Position numbers and translations under genes: made by a program | Origin: Canna indica | Lineage: Eukaryota > Streptophyta > Magnoliopsida > Zingiberales > Cannaceae | NCBI GenBank assembly: GCA_034359265.1 | Contig: CP136893.1 | Span: 17,055,001 to 17,119,000, forward strand | DNA length: 64,000 bases | Direction of reading: 5' to 3' | Shown: positions 24,101-34,508 of the stretch, in pieces | Numbering within the stretch: the first letter of the stretch is position 1 | Layout: every line of letters begins with the position of its first letter | Notes under the pieces: generated by a model | What the model saw: the letters and a program-made list of their open reading frames with translations, nothing else | Databases searched by the model: none | What the model was told of the DNA's origin: nothing

Positions 24101-27100
24101 TTGGGCCCAAAATGAGATTGACATGTCTGATCCATGGTTTAAAATACCGATACCGGTCATCATCTCGGTGGATGACCGGTACCGGTACGTACCGGTACCG
24201 TACCGTACCGACACACGGTACGGTCCGGTACGAAAATTGCATACCGAGCCTCTTTTTCTTTTTCTTTTTAAAATACCGGTATACCGGTACATACCGGGCG
24301 GTATTTACCGGTATACCGGTACTTTTAAAATTTCAGTCTTATGCTACAGTGCAAAATGTCATACCGGGCTATACCGCCCGGTATGATAGCAAATACCGCC
24401 CGGTATTTGATAAATACCGGGCATACCGGGCGGTATTTACCGAGATACCCGGTATTTACCCATACCGGGCATCTCGGATACCGGTTTTTTGAAAAACCGG
24501 TAAATACCGGACTTACCGTACCGTACCGACCGGTATTTTAAACCATGGTCTGATCTCAATCCAACCCACTGATGACTATACCAATTTTGCGAATCCATTC
24601 TACAGAAATATTGCAAATCAAATGATGACAGTTCACTGCCTAAGAACATCAACATTTGTTTCTTTTCTAGCTTGCAGAATTATCATCTGATGATATGATT
24701 GCTGTAAACAATATGCGCTATTTGGGAGGAACTGATAGTAAGAAGGCATCTGGAAGTGGTTTCTCTCTCAAGTTTGATCTGAATAAGGTAATTTCTATTG
24801 ATTTTGTGATAGTTGAGATAACCTTGCCGATGATTTCTTATAACTGCTTCCTGTAACGTATTGGCTATCAGAAGAAGCATGCAGTAAGGAAAGAACGGAG
24901 CTCAGAAGAAGAAGGATGGCTACTATCAGGATTTTATCCTCTGATAGAGGTTGTTAACATTATCATGCTTAAAGATCTGTCAACTTCAATTTATGTCTAT
25001 GCTGCTCAATAACAATGGGATATCTTATATTTCTTTTTTCTTACTCTAGTTTACTATGTTTTATTTGTGTTATCTTTCCGGTTTCCCTATTCAACATTTT
25101 GCTAGACTGATGCAAATGCAAATGCAAATGCAACTGGTTTCTTTCCATTCATGAGGTGCTTTGCCTAGAGTTTTCAATGATCATTGAATAGCAATTGTCA
25201 TATTGAAGATGTTTCCCATTTCCCAAGTGAAACCATATAAGAAATGGAACACATTGGTACAATTTGATTGAAAACATGAAAGTATAAATTATTATATAAA
25301 ATGTGAAGAATATACAATAAAACTTAAATTCTTGTACGATTATATGACTGAAGAATATACAAAACTAGAGATGGTTATTGTTGCTATAAAGGTAGAAAGA
25401 AGAATTTTATATGCATAATTTATCAAGTTCCTTGTAAGTGTATATTGCAGATTTTCTTTGTATCCTATTGTTTTCACCTGTACGGATGAATTACTAGACA
25501 TATTCAAAACTTAATGATATATGCCAATGGATTATGTTGATCGATAGAATTCATTTGGGACTAATTCTGTATTTGAGCAATAAAGACACTTTAGAAACTA
25601 AAAGTTCTAGACTATAACTGAGTTTATGAACTTGAAGTCTATTTTTGTTAGAATATCAAGAGAATCATGATATATGAAACAAGAAATTAACAGAGATAAA
25701 AGTTTAGGCACTTCGGGTTTGTTATTCAACATAAGGGTGATTGGAGGGCTATGTATACTTCATGATCCTAATACTAGGCAATCAGGAAACATTTATGAAA
25801 TGTTAGTATTTCCAAGACTAATATGTTCAGATGGTTTTATGGGATCACTAGAAATGATAAATTAATTGTTCACTTTTTAACTAAATAACTCCAATATTAT
25901 TATTCCAAGCTCTATTATTTTCTTTCACATTTTATTATTGTTTTTATTACTATTCAAGTTAAGCATTGAATGAATGAATTAGTTTTTTAAAATGAATTAT
26001 TTTTATTGTTAAAGTATTTAAATTCTAGAAATTATTGTATAATTGTGTATATTTGTGTTGTATTAGTTGTTTCATTACTTTGTTCAGGTCAATCACATCA
26101 TTAGATGCAATCATTTGATTGGACATTTATATTAAACGTGCTATGTGTGTTGTGCTACCCATGCAATATACTTGTCGTGTTTGTGTTTCAAATTTTAACA
26201 TGTTTAATTAATTGTATCATGTTCTTATTTTGCATGTCATAATCATGACAACACATTTACAACCCACCAACATGAATTGACAGCCCTAGTTGGAGGTATA
26301 GCAGGAGACCGTAGAATAATTTATCGAAATGATTGCCCTTGTTCTACTGGTGAGATTGCCTTAAAAGGAGCTCAAAGATGATAAAAGATTCATTCAGGTC
26401 CAATGGTGTAAATTATTGCCTGTGCCCTGTTGTACTAGTTACACTGCACCTAACTTTTGCTTTAAACTTTACTATCTTTGTCTGTTTTAGATTGTAGAGT
26501 GAGTTGCTTGATTTAGTTGAGCATGCCAGAGAGTGTTAAAGTGTTGGCTTATTTGAGATGAAACATGAATTGCTTTCTTCAAACTATGCGGATGGAAGTT
26601 AATCAATTTTTGACACAACTTAGATATAAAAACAAATATGGTAAATCTTCCATCATATCTTATGCTAGCCCCAGCCTAGTTCATATTCGTACAGATTTGT
26701 ATTTCATTGTAAAGATGCAACATACCAGTGGGAAACTTATATTTACTTACCTTGCATTTACCATATTATCGACTAGTTTTTTGTTTTTATTTAAATTTGA
26801 ATGTGCTTACTATTTACTTGTCTGCTCATTCAGCACTGAGCTTATTACATGGTTTTGAATATATAATCTGGAAATTATCATATAGGGTTGGACCATTGGA
26901 TGATTGCAGTATACCACAAATATGGGCTGTTCACATGGAATACTGGCATTGTTTTAAGCACATGATGATATACAAAGGGTTGGCTGATCTATGTATTAGC
27001 AAGATTAGATAGTTACTGTTACAATACCCTCAGAAAAAGATAGTTATTCAAACAAACATTAGGATTGTCTAAATTCTAACATAAAATTTAATCAGTTAGA

Positions 27101-29024
27101 TGCTAGCTGATGGATGGACCAAATCCTAGACCATTGAATTGGCTCTAAATTACAATGTCTCTAACTCTTTACTGATCTAAGTGTTTCACCAACTTGCCCT
27201 TTGTCTATGGATTTGTAATAGAGGAGGTTGATGATGATCTCCAGAAAATGTCTTTGCTTGTCTTTGATCTTGTGCTTCTGTATACTCATCCTCTTAGTGC
27301 GGATGAATTATCTAATCCTCATTGCACCTTGATGTTAAGATATAAAAGAAGATCGTTCCACTTAGCGTGTGTTCAGAAGCATACCTCTTTCTTTTTACCT
27401 CATACAATTTACACAGGCGAATTCTCATACTGTATTTTTTAAGCTTGTCATTGGTTGTCTTTCTTGTTTCTGTTATAGTTATATAATTTATGGATTGCAT
27501 GCATTATTGCACACCACATATTCTAGTGAGGCTCAAATGTACTAACCTACGATTTTTTTGTTCTCATTATTGCCTTGTGTTTTCATGTTTCTATTTAGGA
27601 GTTGATTGAGAAACTTAGCAAAGGTGATTTGCCAAAGGATGAGTATCCTTGTATGAATGACCCTAGTCCAACATACCATGGAACGACACACAATGCATCT
27701 GTTAGGACAAACCAAACTCAATCTTTACCGGCACACTCTGTGAGATCTAGACCTACTGCAACATGGGCTAGGCCTCGCAGCTCTGATGATGGCTATTCAA
27801 GGTATGCAGACTAGCTACTATTTGTACATCTTGTTCTCATTATAATTTTATAACTGTTCATGAGTTTTTGGTACATTTCAAATATAATGGCAGATCTGGT
27901 AATTGTGCTATTTAATGTGTCTTATGCGACCTCACTATCTGTGTATTGGAAAGTGTTTTTTGGTTATTGGGTGACAGTTTCTCTTTGTAGTGATTCCGTA
28001 TTGCGGCATGCCTCGAGTGATTTCAAAAAGATGGGCCAGCGTATATTTATCTTCATCATTGGTGGGGCCACTCGGTCTGAGGTAGGTCTTTGTTATTTAC
28101 TATTATCTTCACTTACCTTGTTGGATCCTATCTTAAATCATCCTTTGTAAATGTAATGTCAGCTACGTGTAGTTCACAAACTTTCTACAAAGCTGAAGAG
28201 GGAAATCATACTTGGCTCATCTAGTATTGATGATCCTCCCCAGTTTATCACAGTGAGTTTGTTTATTCCATAAGATCCATACTTTACAATTTTGCAATGT
28301 ATTAGTATATGAAAATATCTTCTTTCGGTACCTGAGCTTCAAATTTGCATTGACTTCATGGTTTCTGGTTATTTTTTTCTCAACAAGATTGTAATTTTAT
28401 AACATTGATATGGTTTCTGATTATTTTTTTGAACAAGATTGTAATTCTTTACATTAATATGGTCTCTGATTATTTTTTCTAAACCCTAAACCCTAGATTA
28501 AAAAGATTGCAAGGACACACTACTTGGTAACTTTTTACATTGATATGGAATTAAGAAGAAATATTTATGAGATATATGTTGAGTGGAGTTTATTTCTGTG
28601 AGTTTGGAGGGATTCTATTCTCTCTATATGAAAATAGGCTATGCCAAAATTTAAACTAACCTAACTAGATTACTAGATATCTTAAATTAAACAGACTGCA
28701 GTTTAATAGATCCAACTATGTAGTCGTATAGTAGAGGCATGGATCGGGGTTAGTGGACATTCTATTGTCTTTGGTAATGTCATTTATTAAACTACCAATA
28801 TATCTTTGACTCATTCTGTCTATTTAAACATAATTGGCAATTCTGTTGTATATTTCCTGAGTACATTAAAAGCATTGCAAAACGCTTTCTATTTCCCCTT
28901 TTAAATTAACAATATCTTTGATTTGACTGCAAATCCTATCTGTTCTCATTTTATGAAATCACAACTGCAGAAACTGAAAATGATGTCAACTCAAGAGCTT
29001 TCGCTGGATGACCTTCAGATATGA
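3272..29024 (+). CDS. KEU: SEC1/Munc18-family vesicle fusion protein (KEULE/SEC1A/B type), 5' exons not in window
   Basis: Plant SEC1 protein that binds syntaxins and drives SNARE-mediated membrane fusion at the plasma membrane and cell plate. I joined 18 exons: 3272-3350, 5044-5094, 5172-5268, 5420-5452, 5616-5744, 14386-14580, 14670-14753, 14844-14939, 15033-15109, 18890-18986, 23242-23367, 23452-23547, 24671-24787, 24872-24949, 27599-27801, 27991-28081, 28163-28252, 28971-29024. Every intron is GT-AG and the 1793 nt stay in one frame to a TGA, giving about 596 residues. Recognisable blocks include [64 protein letters not shown] with [13 protein letters not shown], the plant linker ending [20 protein letters not shown], and the C-terminal LSLDDLQI. 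The family is about 660-670 residues, so the first 70-80 are missing; I find no exon for them in 1-3271. Introns 5745-14385, 15110-18889 and 18987-23241 are swollen by transposons. The choice between KEULE and SEC1A/B paralogues is not settled. Confidence 0.93.
6259..9567 (-). pseudogene. hAT transposase, four exons, one premature stop at the exon 1/2 junction
   Basis: Exons on the minus strand: 9567-8214, 8133-7729, 7644-7438, 7355-6259. All introns are GT-AG and the joined frame is 1021 codons. Exon 1 has a BED-type zinc finger ([21 protein letters not shown]) and the DUF659 region ([44 protein letters not shown]). Exon 2 carries [11 protein letters not shown]. Exon 4 starts with the hAT dimerisation region ([30 protein letters not shown]) followed by a long low-complexity tail with a basic [19 protein letters not shown] stretch and acidic runs. 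The last codon of exon 1 (8217-8215) is TAA, where the frame would otherwise run through KFT-(K)-GEILRPG. No alternative donor in phase avoids it. I read this as one nonsense change in an otherwise open gene. It could also be an assembly error. Confidence 0.88.
9669..9680 (-). promoter_or_regulatory. Probable TATA box of the hAT transposase gene
   Basis: Reading the minus strand, CTATATAAAGCC lies about 100 bases upstream of the transposase start at 9567, between the subterminal repeat zone and the coding region. Position and sequence fit a plant TATA box; transcription was not tested. Confidence 0.5.
9741..10118. repeat. Subterminal repeat zone of hAT copy A (GGGCGGTAT words, both orientations)
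   Basis: The word ACCGGGCGGTAT and its complement ATACCGCCCGGT recur many times in both orientations, with palindromic pairings such as CCGGGCGGTATACCGCCCGG near 9750-9770. A further inverted pair (TGGCCGACAGCCCTGTCGGG, then a CGTTGGC/GCCAACG pair) lies at 9870-9930. Subterminal repeats in hAT elements are commonly transposase binding sites; that role here is inferred. Confidence 0.8.
12230..12627. repeat. Hairpin (inverted repeat) inside hAT copy C
   Basis: The left arm, about 12230-12310, has GAGCCGTTGGGT then TGTATTAGGGTTTTTCATAG. It is returned in complement by the right arm at about 12546-12627. The loop includes a GC-rich stretch, 12430-12500. Arms are clearly complementary but less perfect than those in copies D and E. 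Confidence 0.75.
12881..13229. repeat. Near-perfect hairpin with 136-bp arms (copy D)
   Basis: Arms 12881-13016 and 13094-13229 are reverse complements over 136 positions. I find only one mismatch (CAATACATAATTG against CAATACGTAATTG). The arms are extended outside by a poly-T facing a poly-A. The loop is 77 bases. A transcript of either strand would fold into a long double-stranded stem. Confidence 0.92.
13311..13489. repeat. Tandem repeat, seven copies of a GTGACCGAAACCGG-containing unit
   Basis: The core GTGACCGAAACCGG occurs seven times, with a 23-base period that becomes 29 in the last units through an extra GGTACC. It lies in the left subterminal zone of copy D and contains no unique spacers. 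It probably grew by slippage within the element. Confidence 0.85.
13879..14072. repeat. Hairpin inside hAT copy B
   Basis: About 57 bases at 13879-13935 (CAGATACAAGAGAATCATTA onward) are returned in complement at about 14014-14072, with the CTTATGTTGTGCTACGCAGA-containing loop between them. The same loop words appear in copies C and D. Confidence 0.75.
17703..18374 (+). mobile_element. Non-autonomous hAT hairpin MITE (copy E)
   Basis: Begins CATGGTTTAAAATCTCGG and ends TTTTTAAACCATG. The flanking 8-mers CTTGGTGG (17695-17702) and CTTGTTGG (18375-18382) match at 7 of 8 positions. The 672-base body is mostly one long hairpin, with GGTACCG words at the left end and GGGCGGTAT words at the right. 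It lies in SEC1 intron 15110-18889. Confidence 0.9.
17797..18206. repeat. Long hairpin with about 161-bp arms (copy E)
   Basis: Arms 17797-17957 and 18045-18206 are reverse complements with about five mismatches that I can see. The arms start AAGAGTTAGATATAACTC, as in copy D, and end in GGGCGAC. The loop is under 90 bases. Confidence 0.9.
20434..20864 (+). mobile_element. Non-autonomous hAT element (copy F)
   Basis: Perfect 8-bp duplication CACGACAC at 20426-20433 and 20865-20872. Ends are CATGGTTTAAAAT and ATTTTAAACCATG. The 431 bases are almost entirely subterminal repeats, with no long hairpin arms of the D/E type. Its right half is nearly identical to copy G. Confidence 0.93.
21292..21590 (-). 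mobile_element. 3' tail of an L1-type LINE
   Basis: On the minus strand the sequence reads like a plant L1 3' untranslated end: CTTGTTCTCGGTGTGGGGCC, then GAATGAATACAAGATACTTA, then a run of A (poly-T at 21292-21306 on the plus strand). No coding part remains and no target duplication was recognised, so the right boundary is approximate. Confidence 0.6.
22103..22383 (+). mobile_element. TRIM-type small LTR element with 5-bp target duplication
   Basis: Two copies of TGTAATACCCCGGTTTAGTC occur at 22103 and 22217. Each is followed by CCACATCGGGAGTATGTTGG, the conserved start of many plant TRIM LTRs. The second copy is preceded by a purine-rich GTGAGGGAGAT that fits a polypurine tract and runs to GTCGTAACA. 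The flanks ATAAA (22098-22102 and 22384-22388) are a 5-bp target duplication. The first LTR is shortened, so the element has a partial 5' LTR, a tiny internal region and a 3' LTR of about 167 bases. No coding capacity. Confidence 0.8.
24133..24547 (+). mobile_element. Non-autonomous hAT element (copy G)
   Basis: Perfect 8-bp duplication GTCTGATC at 24125-24132 and 24548-24555; ends CATGGTTTAAAAT and ATTTTAAACCATG. It is 415 bases, lies in SEC1 intron 23548-24670, and differs from copy F by only about two bases across the last 220. Confidence 0.93.
28360..28497. repeat. Three-copy tandem repeat in a SEC1 intron, then a short telomere-like run
   Basis: The phrase ATGGTTTCTG(A/G)TTATTTTT followed by AACAAGATTGTAATT repeats about every 60 bases from 28360. 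It ends in AAACCCTAAACCCTAG near 28482-28497, two units of the plant telomere motif, most likely chance or a filler repair product. Confidence 0.5.
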
Positions 29025-32000
29025 ACTATAGATATTAGTTCTGTTCACTGGCTCCGTTGAAGTTGGCATGAGACTCGAATTTGGCATCTTGGAATCCAAT
29101 TTCTTCCTCGATGTATTATCCTAATCAGACCAGGCTCTGTAATCAATGCCATAAATTGGATCCAAGATGCATCATCTTGTTGTGTGGTGTATCGAATTTC
29201 AGTCAGGCTCTTTGTAATTGCTAGTTGGTTATATTTTAAACTGTTCACAGAATCCTTGGCATCATTATTATTCCTTCACACTAAGTGTAACATAAACAAT
29301 GTTTCAAACATTGTCATTCTGGATGAAGCATCTTCCGTGAGTATCATATTTCATTACTGTGCCTGTTCCTGTGGACTTCACGTGTGGAATGATTTGGTCA
29401 TTTTGATGAAAACCCCTCCGTTGCTAAAACATGGAATATATTTATTATTCTATTATCTTTCTTAGCATTTCCCTCCTATTCTTTCCGTTGCACGGGACTA
29501 TTTTTTGAAGCCGTTTCTTCCTAACTACATAATTGGTTTGGATATTCGTATCTATGTAAGAGAAACATTTTTTATTCCCTTGTGAAAACGAAATAAAAAA
29601 TCCTCACATAACTGAAATGCTTTTTACAAGAACAACTCAGACATAATTTCATACCAGATGAGGCGGCTACATCAATTTTATGTCTTCACGTTCTTCTGTC
29701 CAGAGCTAGTTTCATCTTAACATTTAATAACTGTAGAACTTTTTACATTATTTCTCTTTGCATAATTCTAGGTTTATTTTCATCCTTCTTCCTACTACAA
29801 TTAAATTATCGTCGGAGCATCTAGGTCTTTATTTATAACACATGTCCAAATTATCTTAAATAATTTTTTTTATAATTTGTCTCCGTACTATATGCATTTT
29901 CTGTTGATATATTCATTTTTAGTCTTTTTCGATCTTGCATGATCACTTATGTACCCTAACATCTATACTTTTGTCACATTCAATTTGTGTATATGTTACT
30001 TTAGTTGCCCAACACTTATTCCCATATAGCATGACTGGTCTAATCGATGTTCTATAATATTTTTTCTTCATTTTGTTAGGCATCTTTTTGTCACATAGCA
30101 TGCTTGTGACATTTCTTCATTTTAATAATGCTACTTGAATTCTATGGGTTAAATCTTCATGTATCATTCTATCATTTTGGAAAATATAGTTCAAATATTT
30201 AAAATGACTACACTTAGGCACTACTACATTACCTAAACTCACTTCCTTTTTATTTCTCTTACTTAGACTAAAATTATAGTGCATATATTCTATCTTGTTT
30301 CTACTAACCTAAGATCTTTGCTTTCAAGGGTGTTTTTTCACACATCTAACTTATGATTAACTCTCTCTCGTCTCATCAGCTAATACAATATCATTTGCAA
30401 ATAACATATACCATGAGATATCATCTTGTATACTACTACATATACCGTGAGATATCATCTAGTCAACGCATCCATTACTAGAGTAAACAAGTATGGATTC
30501 AAGGCCGAAACTTGGTGTAGCCCATTGTTATAGAAAACTCCTCTGTAACTCCTCCCCGCTGCTCTCGCACTTGTAACTTCCCCTTCATACATATCCTTAA
30601 TAACATTTATATACTTAATATGGATACCTTTCTTTCCCAACGTGCACCAAAGTACTTTTCTTGGCACTCTATCATATACTTTCTCTAGATCGATGAAAAT
30701 CATATGAATATCCTTCGTTTTCTCTCTATAGATTTTCATCAAGCGCCTCAATAGAAATAATGCTTCTATTGTAGATCTATCAGGCATAAAACCGAATTGG
30801 TTCTCCGTTCGTAATGCTCTTGAGTTCTTGTTCTATTAGCCTCTCCCAAAGTTCACTGTATAACTCATTAGTTTAACACCATAATAGTTGGTACAATTTT
30901 GAATATCTCCCTTATTCTTATATATAAATCAAAATGCTCTCCAATCGTTTTGTATCTTTCCCCCCTCTTAAGACAAAGTTGAATAGCTTGGTTAACCATG
31001 CTACCCTCACTTCTCTAAGGCACACCTCAATTGGGATACCATATGAGCCACAAGCTTTCCTAGCCTTCATCTTTTTCAAGGCCTTCTTGACCTCATTAGG
31101 CTTAATTCTACGTGTGTGGCTATGATTCATATCTATTGTAGATGTATCAAGATCTATAGTCATCTTCATGTCCTGCATTGAATAGGTGTTCAAAATATCT
31201 TCTTCATCTCTCTTTGATATCTATATCTCCTGTCAATACTTGTTGGAACTTACATTTAATGCACTTAACTTCATTTAGGTCATTTTATTCCTCTTTTTCT
31301 CTCTTAGTCGTGCAAGCTTGTACATTTCGTTATCCCTTTCTCGTTTTCCTAACTTTTGGTACAAATCGGCTAAGAATTTATCTCAAGCCTCACTAACCAC
31401 TTTTTTGGCTTTTTTTTGCCCTCTTATAGTTCTTAAAGGCTTCCCACCATCTTCCGCTGTAAGTAGCTTTCTATACCAATATCTTTTCTCTTGTATAGCC
31501 TTGTGTATCTTCTCATTCCACCACCATGATTCTTATGGTCGAGGTCCTAGTCCCTTAGACACCCCTAGGACTTCACTTGCTATATTCCTTATGCGATTTG
31601 CCATCTCCTTTCATAGGGTGTCTGCATCAGCTTCCGTCTCATCAATTGCCTCTTTCCAAAGTTTATTCTTAAAAGCTATTTGATTAGTGTCCTTTAATGT
31701 CCACCATCTAATCCTAGGCTCCCTAACACTCATCTTCTTGTTCGCTCTACTCTTTTTCTTCACATCCAAAACCACTGACCTATGTTGGGTAGTTAGGGCT
31801 TCTCCAGGTTTAACCTTGCACTCTTTCCATATGGACTTGTTTCTTCTTCTAGTGAGAATGAAGTCTATTTGGCAATGGTTACCCCCACTCTTAAAGGTAA
31901 TCAAGTGTGATTTTCTTTTCTTAAAGCAAGTATTGGCTAATACTAGGTCATGAGCCAAAGCAAATACCTATAATAGCATTTCCTTCCTCATTCCTGCTAC

Positions 32001-32190
32001 CATATCCATATCCTCCATGAACTCACTCATACTCATCACTAAGTTTACCCACATGTCCACTAAGATCTCCTACGATATAAAGCTCTTGCTCATTAGGGAT
32101 CTCTTGAAATGCTGCATCCATATATTTCCATAACTTATCCTTGATATCCCCACTTAAGCCTACTTGATAGGCATAAGCACTAACTATGTT

Positions 32191-32441
32191 TTTTTTTGGC
32201 TTAAAGCTTACACAGGCTTTATAACATAGTCATTACAAGGCGTACAAAGGTGCAGGAATTATACGCACAAAACACATTTTACAAGACGTACAAAGATGTT
32301 GAAATGTGCATAGAACACTACAACACGAGCTTTTTTGGGTTGACCCACTGAGGGGGTAAAGATCTCCTGATGATAGTTCTGTCCATTTGCAAGACTCGAA
32401 CATGAGACCTTGCTAAGGGGAACAAGTGCCGAACCACTTAT
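32191..32441 (-). mobile_element. tRNA-derived SINE inserted in the LINE, 12-bp target duplication
   Basis: Flanked by ACTAACTATGTT at 32179-32190 and 32442-32453. On the minus strand it starts GTGGTTCGGCACTTGTTCC, has TGTTCGAGTC about 45 bases from the start (a tRNA-type B box), and ends in an A run (poly-T at 32191-32197 on the plus strand). Length, internal promoter-like boxes and tail fit a plant SINE. Confidence 0.85.
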
Positions 32442-33088
32442 ACTAACTATGTTGATTGTCTTTCTTTCTAGCACTATTCTCAAATAAATAATTCTATCTC
32501 CTACTATTTTCACTTCAACCACTTTGTCCTTAAGATCGGGTTCTACAATTATTCTCACACCACTCCTATTTTTATCCCCCTCCATAACATCACAACTTAT
32601 AACATGTATTACTAGTCTCTCTCGCATTGTTTCCTGTCAACCTAATCTCTTGTAAGCACACTATATCAATCCTTCTCTTTTTTTATGTATCTACTAACTC
32701 CATTGACTTTCCTATGAAAGGCCCTATGTTCCAACTACCTATCCTAATTATGTTCTGATGGAGTAGCTTCTTTTCCTGCACCCATCCATTTAGATACGAG
32801 GACTTTTTCCTATCTAGCATCACATCTGAGTGCCGATGTGATGGAACTAGCTTTTTTATCCACACTCGTCCAAAATGTAGGAACCCTTGCCTATACTCAC
32901 ACCCAGGCGACGATGTGATGGAACCCATTGCTCATTTAACACAACATATGAGTGCCGATGTAGCGCGTGCCTAGATGGTCACGTCCCAACCTCAGCAGAG
33001 AATCCATATCATAGAGTTTGATTAGTTTTACGCTGGTTGTCGATCTACCGCAACTCTCCTCCTTTATTCGGACTTAGACCATATATGC

Positions 33089-33277
33089 TAGGGGTGAGAA
33101 AAAAAAATTGGTTTTTCGGTTAATCGGAAAATCGAAAAATCGGTCCGAAACCAAACCAGTTTTTTCGATTTTAGGTTATATTTTTTAAAAATTTGATTTT
33201 CGGGTTCGAGTTTGGTCAGTGGTTTAAAAAGTCCACCGATTTCGGTTAACCGACCGGTTCAATATAATTTATTAATT

Positions 33278-33339
<62 letters not shown>

Positions 33340-33712
33340 TTAATAATAATAATAATGATTCATAAATTATAAAAAAATATTTTAAAAAAATTATAAAATT
33401 ATAAAATTTATTAATTTTTGCATCACATTATCTTGGCTCAAGTGATTTCATTTTTTTTTCCAATAGGGATTCGATATTTATTTGGATTTTTCTCCATACG
33501 TGATTTGTATAATGTTACTATATTTGTATGTTAAAAAAAATTATTGGTTAACCGGAAACTATCGATGAATCGAACCGGAACAACCAAAACCGAAGTGACA
33601 GTTAACAAAAGTTATGGACTGATTTATGGTTAATGATTTTGAAAAATCGAAATTAATGAATCAATTAATAAAATTGCTAATGAACCGGTTAACCGGTCTA
33701 TGCTCACCCCTA
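33089..33712. mobile_element. hAT-type MITE (TAGGGGTGAG ends), with TAA microsatellite
   Basis: Ends TAGGGGTGAG and CTCACCCCTA are inverted. The flanks ATATATGC (33081-33088) and ATCTATGC (33713-33720) match at 7 of 8. Subterminal words are CGGTTAACCGG-like. The middle holds a long (TAA)n run at about 33286-33356. It is unrelated to the CCGGGCGGTAT family in the SEC1 gene. Confidence 0.8.
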
Positions 33713-33936
33713 ATCTATGCTCACATACACTCACATAGGTGGAGTTATATAACTGAAATGATTTCTACATAAAAAAAAATCGACAATATTAAAATATACT
33801 TTATTGAATTTAACAATCCAATCATATTAAAACCATCTTTTATATCTTACGAGGAAAATAAGGAGGCATGTGTTCATTTACAAGAAAAATATAAATCGAG
33901 CCAACAAATATTATTTGAGAGAAACAAGAATAGGAC

Positions 33937-34500
33937 TAGGGATGTCATCGGGGCGGGGCAGGTACAGGGGGTGCCTACCCGCTACCCGCCCCGCAAAATA
34001 TATAGATACTCGCTACCCATTTAATTTCCCGTGGGTATCAAAAATGAGTACTCATTTAATTACCCGTGGGTGGACGGATACCCACGGATATTTGCGGGTA
34101 CCCATGACACTTTAAAAAATGTAAATTATAAAAGTTTGATAAAAACTTTAAATATAAACACACTACACAAGGTTATAAATACAAAATCTTGAAATATAAA
34201 CTATAAATATTTCTCACCATCATCATAAGATTTTAAAACATAAGATCTTCAAATATAAAGTACAAATATTTCTCAACATCAACATAAGATTTTAAAACAT
34301 AAAGTCTTCAACATAAGGTCAATTTATTTATTTTCGCCCGTGGGTACGAGTACTATAATACCCATACTCGTCCCATATAATAAACGAGTAAGAAAGATTA
34401 CCCGTGAAATTTCCGTGGGTAGAAAATTAACTCTCATACTCATCATAAATGAATAAATACATACGAGTACTCATCTAAATGGATATTATTGTCATCTCTA
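33937..34500. mobile_element. hAT-type MITE (TAGGGATGTCA ends)
   Basis: Perfect 8-bp duplication AATAGGAC at 33929-33936 and 34501-34508. Ends TAGGGATGTCA and TGTCATCTCTA are inverted with small differences. Subterminal words are ACCCGTGGGTA and GGGTACCC-like in both orientations. No coding region. Confidence 0.88.
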
Positions 34501-34508
34501 AATAGGAC

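Larger units (their letters stand above)
29600..33752 (-). pseudogene. RTE-type LINE (endonuclease plus reverse transcriptase), decayed and interrupted
   Basis: Read on the minus strand from about 33750. A 5' leader comes first, then an endonuclease start IRIGSWNIGPFIGKSMELVD near 32690-32760. Endonuclease pieces follow to 31611 (SGGNHCQIDFILTRR, HRSVVLDVK), then reverse transcriptase pieces at 31193-30455 (RRIKPNEVKKALKKMKARKA, MIFIDLEKVYDRVPRKVLW, NPYLFTLVMDALTR). Remnants of the C-terminus run to roughly 29640. There are many stops and frameshifts. A SINE (32191-32441) interrupts the endonuclease part and a hAT MITE (33089-33712) interrupts the 5' leader. It starts some 500 bases past the SEC1 stop codon. 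The low-coordinate end is approximate. Confidence 0.8.

Noticed and set aside
28482..28497. AAACCCTAAACCCTAG telomere-like sequence
   Set aside because: Only about two units; too short to call an interstitial telomere array.
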